DNA of 64,000 bases, taken from positions 1,031,387 to 1,095,386 of the forward strand of contig CAJNDS010002335.1 in NCBI GenBank assembly GCA_905221605.1, read 5' to 3'. A model generated the notes under the pieces. It was given only the letters and a program-made list of their open reading frames with translations. It was not told the origin of the DNA and searched no databases. Made by a program: the position numbers and the translations under genes. Every line of letters starts with the position of its first letter. The first letter of the stretch is position 1. Positions 1 to 9,999 of the stretch are shown here, in pieces. The stretch is from Symbiodinium natans (taxonomy: Eukaryota; Sar; Dinophyceae; Suessiales; Symbiodiniaceae).

Positions 1-116
1 GCTGGCCGGGGGCCCCAAGCCCGAATTTGCCGTCTGTGACCAAACTCGAGTTCCACCCCTAAAACCCGCTTTTGTCTCCGCTTTTGTCTCTGGCTCGGTT
101 ATGCCCATTGATCAGT

Positions 117-179
117 GTTTAGGGTTTAGGGTCAGGGTTTAGGGTTTAGGGCTTAGCGTTTAGGGTTTAAGGTTCAGGG
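117..179 (+). repeat. Degenerate TTTAGGG block
   Basis: About eight TTTAGGG-like units with point variants (TCAGGG, CTTAGCG), ending just before the first ORF. Confidence 0.85.
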
Positions 180-198
180 GTTCAAATGAAAGCCTCCG

Positions 199-954
199 AT
201 GCGACGGCAAAGAAGAGAACCTTGGAGATGCTTGGCCTGGCATCATCCCCTCAAGGCATGGCATGCCCATTTGGCAGCTGTTGCCATTTCAGAGAGAGAG
301 GTGATTTGCTCACAGAACGAGCGAGAATTGGAAAGTGGTCTGATTTCCCAGAAGTTCGACAAAGAGCTCTTGACTCTTGGAGGGCTACGCGTTGGCATCG
401 ACACTTTCGAAGGCGATGTCCGGTACCTCACAAGGTCGTACGGGACACAGAAGATCGACACCAATTCATTTGAACGCTTCCTTGAAGTGAATGCCATGCC
501 GTTGCAATTTTCTGCTGGTGTACCAAGAATGGCATTCAAGATGGTGAAGGCATTGGCTGCTTTTCCGGGAAGTGTTGCGTTGCCCTCCGCCGCAGGAAAC
601 AAATCTCTTCTCTTCGATGGCGCAGAAATTGCAGCCTTTCTCTTGCACTGTGGTGCAAGCGGCGTCATCTACCCTGAAGGGTGGCGAGATCTGCTAGACA
701 ACAAAGCAGTTGAACTCGCTGAAGCCGACATCAAGATGCTGAATCATCATGTCAGCATCTTTCTGTGCCGTCCCACGGTGTACGCAAACATTGAGTTGAC
801 GTCAGTGATTGATGAAGTGACGACAACTGAAGAAACTGCTGCAGAAGCAATGCGACGCCGTGCAAATTTGATTGTGCCGCAGCCTACGAACAACCTGACA
901 GTTGAGTCATTTGGAGCTTTGGTTGCGGAGACTTCAGGCTTGATTCTTGCGTAA
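199..954 (+). CDS. Unrecognised 251-aa ORF upstream of the decayed LINE
   Basis: Open frame of 251 codons from an ATG to TAA, with ordinary amino-acid composition and no low-complexity or telomere-derived sequence. I recognise no family. It is mostly soluble-looking, with an alanine-rich middle (around residues 110-140) and an acidic stretch near residue 200. The first 30 residues are Arg/Trp/His-rich and may not belong to the protein, so the true start could be later or in an upstream exon. A second open frame overlaps its end and continues into the 1011-2228 ORF, so the two may be one gene interrupted by an intron or frameshift. It shows no similarity by eye to ORF1 of the 22.5-kb retrotransposon. 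Confidence 0.45.
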   Translation: MRRQRREPWRCLAWHHPLKAWHAHLAAVAISEREVICSQNERELESGLISQKFDKELLTLGGLRVGIDTFEGDVRYLTRSYGTQKIDTNSFERFLEVNAMPLQFSAGVPRMAFKMVKALAAFPGSVALPSAAGNKSLLFDGAEIAAFLLHCGASGVIYPEGWRDLLDNKAVELAEADIKMLNHHVSIFLCRPTVYANIELTSVIDEVTTTEETAAEAMRRRANLIVPQPTNNLTVESFGALVAETSGLILA

Positions 955-1010
955 TCTTCAGTTCTTTCATCTCAAGAAAAGTTCGAGGATGCCAGACGGT
1001 ACGAATTGAC

Positions 1011-2228
1011 TTGGATGAGAAAGCAACATTGAATCGTGTTGCGTATGGTCTTCAGTCGCTCACAGAACCTCTGTCTCTCGTCACAGCACAGCGTACTGGG
1101 CAAAAAGCTTCTGTCAAAAATGAAAAGATTGCTGATGCCCTAGAAGATGCGGTCAAGGATGTGGTTTCAGCTGCGATTCCTGGTAGAGGCGAAGAATCCT
1201 ACAGGGCATGGGCGAAGGAAATTTGGCAAACAGCTCGTGCCGACAACGTTGCCGACCACGCGACTGATGCCGAAACCAAACCCACCCTGGGCAATTTCTT
1301 GACTAGCGCCGTCCAGGAAAGGTGCCGCCAAGCAAAATTGCAGGCACAACTGCGCAAAGCCACAGCTGCGCGCCTAGCCAGCGCAAAGGGAGTCGTCAAC
1401 GTTGAAGACATCCCGGACAGGCCGGTGGGTGAAGAATGTGGTGCAAAGTACGCAGGTACGCTCACGACTTCGCCGTCAAGCTCATCTGATGTACTTCATG
1501 ATTCTCTTCAGAATGAGCTACCACTAGGGGCAAACAGCATTCTAGGCAATCCAGTAGAGCCTGACGCCCGGAAACGCCATGGCATCTCGATGCAGGAACT
1601 GGGCAAAAGGGCAAAACCCTCTGCGATCACTTCATCCTCAGAAGTTCGGAGGGTTGCTCTCGAGAACCTTGCTGAGACAAGCTTGGAGAACAAGGATGCT
1701 GTCTTTGTGGGCCCCAACATCGAGAGAAAAGAAAAGAAGAGGAAGCGACAGATGGTGGAGCACCCCTCAAAGACTCTTCCTAGTGATGCCAGGACGGTCA
1801 TGCTCACACAACGTGGTGAGCCTGGTAGTAGCAAGAGAAGAGCGCATGGTGGTACAAAGATCGTCGCGAAGCCCATTCAGAAAGGAAAGACAATGACAGG
1901 TCGGTACTGGTCCAAAAAGGACCCCAAGAAAAGTGATCGAAAAGAAGCTCTTGGCCTGGGCTTTGGATTCGACACTGGAAAGCCTTCAGAAAGAAAGGTG
2001 ATTCAAGAAGCTGAAGCCAAAGGTGGCTCGATGCTGACCGTTCAGCAAGCAGAGGCATGGGACAGCTTCTTCAAAGATGACGAGACTGCCGATGATGTTG
2101 CAGGAGCTACAGCTCCACCAACTGGAGAACACACTCCTGAGGTAAAACCGGCATGCAGCTCATCCGGCAGTCCTATTCTTCAGAGCGTTGGTGGTTACAA
2201 GTACAGGTTATTGAGAATTCGCATATAG
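1011..2228 (+). CDS. Unrecognised basic ORF truncated by the LINE junction
   Basis: Open for 405 codons. The frame is open upstream of 1011 back into the end of the preceding ORF, and the nominal start is TTG, so this is better read as a continuation than as an independent gene. The middle is rich in Lys/Arg (KEKKRKRQ near residue 240; KKDPKKSDRK near residue 305), suggesting nucleic-acid binding or a nuclear signal. The last 40 residues are Pro/Ser-rich. The stop (2226-2228) lies at the junction where endonuclease-like coding (ELGSDHG) starts in another frame, so the 3' end is probably chimeric. Host gene fragment or an unrelated retroelement ORF1 are both possible. Confidence 0.45.
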   Translation: MDEKATLNRVAYGLQSLTEPLSLVTAQRTGQKASVKNEKIADALEDAVKDVVSAAIPGRGEESYRAWAKEIWQTARADNVADHATDAETKPTLGNFLTSAVQERCRQAKLQAQLRKATAARLASAKGVVNVEDIPDRPVGEECGAKYAGTLTTSPSSSSDVLHDSLQNELPLGANSILGNPVEPDARKRHGISMQELGKRAKPSAITSSSEVRRVALENLAETSLENKDAVFVGPNIERKEKKRKRQMVEHPSKTLPSDARTVMLTQRGEPGSSKRRAHGGTKIVAKPIQKGKTMTGRYWSKKDPKKSDRKEALGLGFGFDTGKPSERKVIQEAEAKGGSMLTVQQAEAWDSFFKDDETADDVAGATAPPTGEHTPEVKPACSSSGSPILQSVGGYKYRLLRIRI

Positions 2229-4208
2229 AACTTGGCAGTGACCACGGAGCAGTTGCCTGCGAGTTTGTGTTGCAAGAAGCCACGTCGTCGAGGGCTCCGA
2301 TGCAACAGGAAATGTGGGACTTACATGGTTGATAAGCAAAAACTTGGACAAGAAATCTCAGCAGGAGCCCTTGATTTTCGCGCTACAGCCCACCCGAATG
2401 GACAGTGGGAGGCGTTCAAAGTCCTGGCTCTGGGTGTGTCATATCGTACCCCTTCCCTCAAGTACAAGGACCCAGAAGACCTCAAAGCTCTTTGCTCACA
2501 GCGCCAGTGTTCGAACGACCCAGTTGAATGTGCTCACCTGACACGCCTCATCATCAGCCGTCGGCACATGGCGAAGCGACAGTGGTGGGAAGGCCTGGAA
2601 GCAAAGGCGTCCCAGGGGGATTGTGCTGCTATCAAGTACATATTAGACAACGTGTTTAGCCTCGAGCTTCCCTTGCTACCTTCACTCATGATTCTGGTGG
2701 TCAACAACAGGCCGCCTCTATGCTCCAAGAGAGAATGGAGAGCCTGTTCTGCGCCGAAGATCCCCATAGTGAACATGAACAGGTGTCAGAAGCTGTGGCC
2801 CAGCTGTTGTCGCGAGGGTCTACTGTTCAGCCGGTCACCTCCCTTGAGGTGACAACGGTGATTGGCAGAATTGCTGCTGGCAAATCCAGCGGACTCTCGG
2901 GTGTGTCGGGGGATTTTCTAAAGACGCTCTGCGAGTTTCCAGAAGCAGTTGATGCGCTTTGTGATCACTATTTACAGTGCTCATCATGAATGGTGACGTG
3001 CCTTCCTGTTACCATGATGCATATGTGTGCCTCATCCCCAAGCTGCAAATGGCGGTTGCCGCTAGGGACGTTCGTCCCATAAACCTCATTGAAGCGATCC
3101 ACAAGGTATACGCCAGCATTTTATGTAGACGCATTGGAGCTGATTGGGACCTTCCTCAATACGAACTCGGTGGCCTCAAGGGCTGCCAAACCCTTGACGC
3201 TTTGCTTTCTGCTCACTGCTGCTTGGGCAAAGAGAGTGTCATGAAGAAATACGGCATATGGTTGAGCTGCGATGACATAGCTTCAGCTTTTGATTCCGTA
3301 CTAATTACACTCCAAGCTGGCTGGCGTCCTGTTGACGTGCAGCTCTGAGGCGGTTGCAACGGAGGCTGCCAGATTGTTGCAGGTATGCTCTGAGGCTAAG
3401 CTTCACTTTCAGTGGCACGTAATTGAGCAGTCCAGAGGCATTCAACAAGGTGGTACACACTCCTGTTCGCTCTTCAGCCTTCTTGTCGGCCTCTTAATGG
3501 ATGACCTTGACAAAACATGGCGGGAAAGAGGGGAGGACAATTCTCACGGAGTGTTCCTCTGGAGCTACGTAGACGATATACTGGTTGCCTTTACTAGCTG
3601 GGAGCAGGCCTTGCGGCTTTCTGACGAACTCAGCGCTGCGCTGAGAACGCAAGCGCTTGCGGGTTTGTCGCTCAATATGAGCAAGACGACATTCTTCAGC
3701 TATGCTACGCAGCTCCTGGTTGCTCGCTCGTCTTTTCCGGAGGGCTCAGCTCCCTTTCAGTGTCCGTGGGCTACACACGTCAGGTACTTGAAGAAAAAAC
3801 TTGGGCACTGGGATAGTATCGACGATAGCAACCCTAGCCACATGCTTGATGCCTTAGTCGCGCAATGCAACACTGGTGTGGAAGAGCTGCGCTCACTTTG
3901 AAAATGCCTCCATTGGACGCAACCGCTGAAGGTCCTCCAGTTCATGCACAAGTATTTGGCTAGTCGATTTTTGTGGTTTGCCCCCATCTTGGATCCCACG
4001 GTACATACCCAGGACGTTGTGCGCGTGCTGCAGGTTGTAGTCCTCACCAAGTTTCTACTTGTGCATGCAGTCACGCTCTGTTGTCGTTTTATACGAAGAA
4101 GTACCTGACTCATGGATTTGCAAGGCTTGCGGTCGTAGCCACGAGTTCTAGGGTCTGCGACTGTTGCTAAGACTTTCCGGCCAGGACATCATAGCCGGAT
4201 GCAAAAAA
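2228..4208 (+). pseudogene. Decayed, 5'-truncated LINE-type element (endonuclease end plus reverse transcriptase)
   Basis: The decayed coding aligns by eye with the 23.7-26.8 kb ORF2. It starts at the last endonuclease motif (GSDH, about 2234-2245), continues through the basic linker (DKQKL, RTPSLKYKDPEDLKALC), the RT fingers and palm (FADD-like region replaced by DDIASAFD; GIQQGGTHS), the catalytic YVDD (3566-3577) and the thumb (LASRFLWFAP). At least four frame changes (about 2270, 2700, 2985, 3310-3340) and an in-frame TGA (3899-3901) show it cannot make a working protein. Most of the endonuclease is missing. The 3' end is GGATGC followed by A6 (4203-4208), directly joined to TTTAGGGG repeats, which is how LINEs with short A-tails inserted in telomere repeats should look. 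Confidence 0.85.
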
Positions 4209-4345
4209 GGGGTTTAGGATTTAGGGGTTTAAGGGTTTACGCGTCTAGGGGTTTAGGGGTTTAGGGGTTTAGGGGTTTAGAGGTTTAGGGGTTTAGGGGT
4301 TTAGGGGTTTAGGGGTTTAGGGGTTTAGGGGTTTAGGGGTTTAGG
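4209..4345 (+). repeat. Array of the 8-mer variant TTTAGGGG
   Basis: About 16 units, nearly all TTTAGGGG rather than TTTAGGG, abutting the LINE tail. The uniform variant implies local expansion. Confidence 0.95.
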
Positions 4346-4454
4346 ACTTATTTTGATTTATTGCCACCCGTTCTGTTGCGAGGGCTTGCTTTGACCACGG
4401 CCTGGCTTCATCCGGAGGTCTGGCTTGAGGGTTTAGGTCTACCTCAACATCATG

Positions 4455-4506
4455 TAAGCCCTAAACCCTAAACCCTAACCCTAAACCCTAAACCCTAAAC
4501 CCTAAA
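4455..4506 (-). repeat. CCCTAAA block
   Basis: Seven C-strand units, one CCCTAA. The following 4510-4615 is unique GC-rich sequence that is open in one frame and could be exonic, but no clear splice borders are seen. 4618-4735 holds mixed degenerate repeats. Confidence 0.9.
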
Positions 4507-4735
4507 CTTTCGTAAGCAAACCTTCAAACGCCAACATCCCGCCTGCAAGTCGCGGCTCGTCGGGGAGCGCGACCTTGCCACCTTCCCACCCACGGAGGAG
4601 CCTTGCCTTTCCGATGGTTCAGGGTTTGGGATTTGGGTTTTAGCCCTAAGCCCTTAAACCCAAACCCACAAGCCCTAAACCCTGAACCGTTGGGGTTCTA
4701 GGGTTTGGGATTTGGGTTTTGGGTCCTAGTGTTTA

Positions 4736-4751
4736 GCCTGGATGCAAAAAA
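4736..4751 (+). mobile_element. Retroelement 3'-tail tag
   Basis: GCCTGGATGCAAAAAA followed by GGGTTTAC. It matches the end of the decayed LINE (GCCGGATGCAAAAAA) and looks like a severely 5'-truncated insertion. Confidence 0.6.
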
Positions 4752-4765
4752 GGGTTTACGGCAAT

Positions 4766-4790
4766 CGGTCGGAGGCCTGGATGCAAAAAA
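4766..4790 (+). mobile_element. Retroelement 3'-tail tag, second copy
   Basis: GTCGGAGGCCTGGATGC plus A6. The same core with the upstream GTCGGAGG recurs at 56299. It is followed here by CAGTTTC, not a clean telomere unit. Confidence 0.55.
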
Positions 4791-4852
4791 CAGTTTCTCT
4801 AAAGGGTGCAGGGGTTTTGCTTGCAGCCGCGTACTGAATGAACCCTGAACCC

Positions 4853-4913
4853 TATAAACCCTATAAACCCTATAAACCCTCTAAACCCTATAAACCCTAT
4901 AAACCCTAAACCT
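4853..4913 (-). repeat. CCCTATAAA variant array
   Basis: About seven units of the 9-mer CCCTATAAA, ending in CCCTAAA. The same 9-mer is amplified at 56538-56620. Confidence 0.9.
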
Positions 4914-5560
4914 TGAAGGGGTACCATGATGTTGTGCATTGTGGGTATCTCAGAGAGGTACTTGGGGCAGGTGGGGTTCGTGTTTTGGGGGTCTCAGGGG
5001 CGTGCACGCGCGCACATGGTTTTGGGGCACCCTGTGGGTCTAGGGTTTAGGGTTGAGGGTTGAGGGTTGAGGGTTTAGGGTTTAGGGTTTAGGGCAATTG
5101 CTTCGGACATTGCCTGGATGTGCCCTCTTGCTTGTAGTATCATGGCAGAACCCTGCTTTTATTCAATTGGGGATGGAACACCCCTCAAAATATCCTCCTT
5201 CTCAGAGCTTTTTGGGGGATCCAGTCCTTCAAACCCTGGGAATGTGCGGAGGAGATGCATGTGGAGCTGGATCGGCAGGCCTGTTCAAAAGCCCAACTGA
5301 TTATGCTTTCTGTTCGCACTATAGCTGATGTCTGCAGAGCGTGTTTCTATGTGTGACAACACCAATTCTTGCTGCATCGCGCGCGTTGCTGTTGCCATGG
5401 AGGTTGGTGACGAACTCTGCGATGAGGCAAGGATTTTCAAGTGTTGCTAGGGTTTAGGGCCTAGGGTTTGCGGGGTGAATCTCGGAGTCACATTGTCCAC
5501 GAAATATGTGAATGCATAACAAATAAATACAGACATGTATATCTGAGCTGAGAAAAGGGC
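4914..5560. other. Mostly unique stretch without a supported gene
   Basis: It holds a TTTAGGG/TTGAGGG block (5040-5094), then unique sequence to about 5560. A 76-codon ORF (5098-5328) looks fortuitous. Nothing else is recognisable. Confidence 0.5.
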
Positions 5561-5572
5561 CTTCTACCAGGA

Positions 5573-5667
5573 TGGGCTATTATACCCTATGATCCCTTAA
5601 AAGGCCCTTCTTGATAGGGTTCATTTATGGTGATTATAAGGCCCTAATAGCCCATCCTGGTGTAATT
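5573..5667. mobile_element. Inverted-repeat element (ACCAGGATGGGCTATTA ends)
   Basis: About 95 bp with 16-17 bp inverted ends, ACCAGGATGGGCTATTA and TAATAGCCCATCCTGGT, and an inner AGGGCCTT/AAGGCCC pair. It has the form of a MITE (small non-autonomous DNA transposon). I see only one copy here. Confidence 0.75.
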
Positions 5668-5958
5668 TATCTACGCCGTTCCAACATTGGACGGGGAGCC
5701 GCTCGGATCCTTTCGGTCGACATGATGGGAGGGCTTGGGGGCATCATGGCGGTACTGACAGGCAATGGTTTGAAGAAACTCCTGGCATAGGCTGCCACAT
5801 GATGCCACATTTCACACACCCTAAACCCTAAACCCTAAACCGCACAGAAAGCCAGGACATGGATATGCGTAGCCTCCTCTCGGGGCGCGCCGCCCACCGC
5901 GCCACGCGCGTGCCGCGCCCGGAGGGCACTCAGGGCTGACCACACGCCCTGATTCTTA

Positions 5959-6042
5959 CGGGTTTAGGGTTTAGGTTAGGGTTTAGGGTTTAGGGTTTAG
6001 GGTTTAGGGTTTAGGGTTAAGGGTTAAGGGTTAAGGGTTTAG
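5959..6042 (+). repeat. TTTAGGG block
   Basis: About 11 units; the last three are TTAAGGG. It is preceded by a short GC-rich open segment (5866-5940, after an ...AAAGCCAG acceptor-like border) that could be an exon. Confidence 0.9.
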
Positions 6043-6108
6043 ACTTTTGCGCCCTACCAGGCCCCTGCCACCCTCCCACAAAGGACATGCACCGTACACC
6101 TCAAGACC

Positions 6109-6252
6109 CACTTAGAGGTTCATGGGGGCTTCCAACCCCAGTTCTTACTGTGCGGATGAACCTACTTAGAGGACTTGGGGGGGGCTTATAACTACGGTTA
6201 TAGTTAGCGCTATACGTACACATATGAACCTCCAACCTATGCCTCGAGGTGG
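6109..6252. mobile_element. Inverted-repeat element, family C (divergent)
   Basis: A GAGGTTCATGGGGG start and an inverted CCTCCAACC end, with inner CTTATAACTACGG/GTTATAG. It shares the core ACTTAGAGGACTT with 21025-21135 and the general family C layout. Confidence 0.55.
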
Positions 6253-6484
6253 CAGGCTTCTGGAGGTTAAGATATCATGCCAGTTGAAAGCAAATGCCCC
6301 TGCCGATCGTGCGAAAAAAGGCACGCTAAATCTTTCATTAAGTCCTCTGGCAGGGTCTAGGGTTTAGGGTTTACATTGGGTTCTCTGTCAGGGTTCGCGG
6401 TTTCGGATTTCGGGCACCAAGCTTTTTGGAGCTGAGAGCTTTGTCCGGGGGCTCCCGGTGACATGTGGTGCTGACAGATTCTGC

Positions 6485-6586
6485 TTGGTAGCCCAGTGGT
6501 ACCCTTTACCCTTTTTGTGGTTCTGGTAACCAACCCCAGAAAAGGGCTACCCTGCCCTTACTGTCATATGGTTACTGGGCTACTAA
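6485..6586. mobile_element. Inverted-repeat element, family B
   Basis: Starts TTGGTAGCCCAGTGGTACCC and ends GGTTACTGGGCTACTAA, nearly inverted complements, with inner ACCAACCCC/AAAAGGG. Relatives lie at 20141, 21281, 44669 and 57334. Confidence 0.75.
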
Positions 6587-6899
6587 GTCTGCATAGGCAT
6601 CCGCAGATCGACAGGGTTTAGTTTTTTTGACCTAAAACCCCAAAGGAGCTTCCGAAGCTTTAGCAAACCCTGTGAACCCCGCCAAGGCCCCTTGCACCCT
6701 AAACCCTAAACCCTAAACCCAAGGACCCTGATTTGTCCACAACCATCCTCTCTCCTCTTCACGCCAACCCAAACCTGGGTGGCGGAAAAGAACCTTAACC
6801 TCTAAACCGCCCTAAACCCCAAAGTCCTAAGACCTAAGCCCCGAACCTAAAGCATGGAGCCTAAGCCCTGAGACCAGACACTAACTTTAGTAGGTGAAG

Positions 6900-6990
6900 G
6901 AGTACACTTTACACTTGTTTGGGATGCGATTATCCCCTATACAACTGAAAGTGTACACTTTTTCCGGGCTTATGAACTCAGCAACTAAGC
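6900..6990. mobile_element. Inverted-repeat element, family H
   Basis: AAGGAGTACACTTTACACTT and AAGTGTACACTTTTTCCGGG frame a short interior (ATCCCCTATACAACTGAAAG). A shorter relative lies at 44540-44610 and a variant near 31571-31660. Confidence 0.6.
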
Positions 6991-7027
6991 AACCATCCGA
7001 AGCCCCAAGCGTCGCAAGCTTTAGTTG

Positions 7028-7127
7028 GGTTCCTGGTAGGAAAGGTGCAGCTAAACCCTAAACCCTAAAACCTAAACCCTAAACCCTAAACCCTAAACCC
7101 TAAAACCTAAACCCCTTGCTGGGAAAG
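7028..7127 (+). other. Candidate intron made of CCCTAAA repeats, flanked by a direct duplication
   Basis: The left copy GGAAAGGTGCAGCT (about 7038-7051) and the right copy GGGAAAGGTGCGGCT (about 7121-7135) flank about nine CCCTAAA units. Cutting between AAAG and GT in both copies gives a GT-AG intron (GTGCAGCTAAACCC...GGGAAAG). A duplicated AGGT target that supplies both splice sites is what is known for introner elements. Confidence 0.6.
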
Positions 7128-7219
7128 GTGCGGCTGACCAGCCACCGGCTCCTGTGGAGGGCGGCAGCGCACGATTGTCCCCCGGCAGAGAAGGGTTGCA
7201 GACCCGAAGGAAGAGCAGG
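7128..7219 (+). CDS. Single exon resembling the VPS36 GLUE domain
   Basis: An open 92-bp segment between a CCCTAAA intron and TTTAGGG repeats. Its translation starts VRLTSHRLLWRAAAHDC. VPS36 (the ESCRT-II subunit that binds ubiquitin and lipid at endosomes) has at this place in its N-terminal GLUE domain a strand of the type LxTHRLIWR followed by H-E-C, so the match is suggestive. The donor would be GG|GTTTAGGG, given by the first telomere unit. The upstream coding side in frame is F-L-V-G-K. No second VPS36 exon was found, so it may be a fragment. Confidence in it being coding is higher than in the family name. Confidence 0.4.
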
Positions 7220-7297
7220 GTTTAGGGCTTTAGGGTTTAGGGTTTAGGGTTTAGGGTTTAGGGTTTAGGGTTTAGGGTTTAGGGTTTAGGGTTTAGA
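7220..7297 (+). repeat. TTTAGGG block
   Basis: Eleven units, directly after the VPS36-like exon; it starts GTTTAGGG, usable as a splice donor. Confidence 0.95.
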
Positions 7298-7436
7298 AGG
7301 TAAAGCAAATATTATTTTCGCTCATGAAGTTTGTAAGGTGTAAGACACGCAGCCTTAGTCGTTCCCAGGTTGCCCTAAGTACCCCAAAAGGGGTTATCCA
7401 GTCACAACCTACGACAGAAAAAAACAAAAAAAACTA

Positions 7437-7860
7437 AACCCGAAACCCTAAATCCTAAACCCTAAGCCCTAGCCCTAAACCCTAGTGGCAACATGGTTTA
7501 GCGTTCAGGGTTTCACTACAAACTCCGAAACCTCTAAACCCTAAAAGCCCCAGAAGCCCCATAAACCCTATAAACCCCAAACCCGGAAAACCTAAAAACC
7601 ACCACAACCCCCAACCCTAAACCATATAAACCCTGAAGACACAACAAAAATCCCTCGCCCGAAGCCCTAAACCCCATAAACCCTAAAATCCCTAGAAGCC
7701 ATAAACCCTAAAAACACCAAACATATCCCTCACCCTAAGCCATAAACCCCTGAAACCCTTCCTGGAAACCCTAAACCCTAAACCCCAAACCCCAAGCCCT
7801 AAACCCTAACCCCTAAACCCTAAACCCTAAACCCCAAACCCCAAACCCCAACTAACCCTG
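7437..7860 (-). repeat. Long degenerate CCCTAAA region
   Basis: Four hundred bases of decayed C-strand units mixed with CCCTATAAA and CCCCAAA. The oldest-looking telomeric region in the window. Confidence 0.85.
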
Positions 7861-7934
7861 AAGCCCTTCCTGCAAACGGGGTCGCTCCGAAACACGCCCG
7901 AGGCTGGCTGGCCCTCCGCCTGGACGAGGTGCCT

Positions 7935-8007
7935 TAGGGTTTAGGGTTTAGGGTTTAGGGTTTAGGGTTTAGGGTTTAGGGTTTAGGGTTTAGGGTTTAG
8001 GGTTTAG
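7935..8007 (+). repeat. TTTAGGG block
   Basis: Ten perfect units in a row. Confidence 0.95.
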
Positions 8008-8820
8008 GGATGCTTCTAAGGCTTTGCAAGGTTTGGAGAGGGTTTTTTGGTGTTGGATGTTTTGATCGTTTAGGGCTTCTTCGGGGTCTTAGGGTTCCGG
8101 GTAGGGCTTGGGGTTTTGCTTTGCAAGTTTTCGGGCCTCAAAGATGGAATTTGGGGGCTTCGAGAGTTTGGGGTTTCGGGGTTTGCGGGCTTAGGGCTGA
8201 GCAGGGGGCCACGCGCTGGGCTTTGCTAGAGTCTTGTGGTTTTTGGGGGTGATAGGTTTCCGGCTTCAGGGTTTGGCAAGGCTCAGTTCAATTTCGATGC
8301 TTTCGTGCTGTGATGTCAGGGCTCAGGGCGGCAGGTGGAGAGGCGGGGGCGGGGGGGTGGGGGGGTGCTTGGGACAGTTCAGGCCCCGCCCATGTGGGGG
8401 CTTACCCAAAAAAGACCTTATTGGGGTCCTTCTTGCAAGGGATTCCTACTGGGGTCTCTATCCTGATTCATGCCTTTAACTCATGGCTGGGGCGGTGCAA
8501 AGGTCGCCAGCGTCGAGCCGTTGACCGGCCTGATGCGGTCCAAACGCTGTTTGCCCGGGCCTCGCCTGTCAGAGGGCTCCTAAGTCTCCAGCCGAAGCTT
8601 AAGCTTTTTTTGGGAAGTCCTGCAAATTTAACCCTAAACTCTATAACCCTAAACCCTAAACCCTGAAGCCGTGATATTTCTACCTACTCATGTAGGCCCC
8701 TGGAAAGGTTTGTTTTTTGCTCCCGTCTGGCTATGCCGGGGTGTAGGGCTTGGGACGTAGGGTTCAGGGTTGACTGGCAGCGGGCAGTCGGACCTTAACC
8801 CGAGCTTCGGTTTCTGGGCT
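8008..8820. other. Stretch without a supported gene
   Basis: 8008-8300 is G-rich sequence that reads like heavily mutated telomere repeats. 8300-8625 is unique with a G-run (8343-8366). A small CCCTAAA remnant lies at 8630-8668. The ORFs here look fortuitous. Confidence 0.5.
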
Positions 8821-8825
8821 ACAGT

Positions 8826-8927
8826 TGGGGTTTAGGGTTTAGGGTTTAGGGTTTAGGGTTTAGGGTTTAGGGTTTAGGGTTTAGGGTTTAGGGTTTAGGG
8901 TTTAGGGGTTAGGGGTTAGGGGTTTAG
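8826..8927 (+). repeat. TTTAGGG block
   Basis: About 12 clean units followed by TTAGGGG variants. Confidence 0.95.
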
Positions 8928-9197
8928 TGACTTAAGGTGTGCTTGAGGGAGGGTAGGGGAAGTTACATGGTCCCTGTATCTCGTGCCTTACCTTCTTTGA
9001 AGGGTTCTGAGGTGTGGGCCATTTTTTTTGCAAGGGCTTGCCATATGAAAAGAGTTTTGCGCTTGACAAAGCTGGTTTAGGGGTTACCACCTGGTACCGG
9101 AAGCTTCTGTGGGTTTAGGGTTTAGGGTGGAGGGATTAGGTTTTAGGGTTTAGGGTTACGGTTAGGGTTTAGGGCCCTGAAGCTTTCAACCCTGTTT

Positions 9198-9270
9198 ACT
9201 ACTATTTGCTCAATAGCACCAAAAAATAAGAGATGATAGTCCCTATATTACCCTTATAAGGAATGGACCT
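9198..9270. mobile_element. Partial inverted-repeat element, family L
   Basis: TACTACTATTTGCTCAATAGCACC start and a CCTATATTACCCTTATAAGG core, shared with 50255-50392 and 62407-62565. The right end is missing. Confidence 0.45.
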
Positions 9271-9639
9271 TAGACCCCTGAAACATTCCGCGCTCACCCG
9301 TCGTCAGTACTCGAAAGCCTCGAGGCAAAAGCCAGACCATCCCTTGATGATTCTTCAGTTTCAGCTCCCTCCTTGAGACCCTTAAGCCCGGGAAACGCTC
9401 TAACGTGGTCTTCCCTTGGGGGTCCCTATGTGGTATATACTGTAATAGCCCCCCAAAACCTTATTCTGAATATTGTGCCGGGCCCACTGGAACCCTTCAA
9501 GCCCTCAATACCCTCAAAACCCTAACGCCAAACCCTTGCAACCGCTCAAGCCTGTCCTCCTGTCCCTCCTTCCCCCAACCCTATATTAACCCCTAAAATC
9601 CCTACCCAAAAGCCGAGCCCCCCAGCCGCCACCCCCCTT

Positions 9640-9862
9640 AAACCCTAAACCCTAAACCCTAAACCCTAAACCCTAAACCCTAAACCCTAAACCCTAAACC
9701 CTAAACCCTAAACCCTAAACCCTAAACCCTAAACCCTAAACCCTAAACCCTAAACCCTAAACCCTAAACCCTAAACCCTAAACCCTAAACCCTAAACCCT
9801 AAACCCTAAACCCTAAACCCTAAACCCTAAACCCTAAACCCTAAACCCTAAACCCTAAACCC
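9640..9862 (-). repeat. Longest uninterrupted CCCTAAA array
   Basis: About 32 perfect tandem CCCTAAA units without a single change, so young or recently homogenised. The unique stretch before it (9290-9600) is pyrimidine-rich and shows no supported gene. Confidence 0.98.
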
Positions 9863-9948
9863 AAATCCTTGCGCCCACAGAGGCTCCGACTTCTCAGCGG
9901 CACCCCTGTGTGGCAACCTCAGAGTTGTTGGAGCTGAGGTTGCTTTAG

Positions 9949-9992
9949 CGTTTAGGGTTTAGGGTTTAGGGTTTAGGGTTTAGGGTTTAGGG
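9949..9992 (+). repeat. TTTAGGG block
   Basis: Six units, opposite orientation to the array ending at 9862, about 90 bp away. Confidence 0.95.
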
Positions 9993-9999
9993 AATCCAA

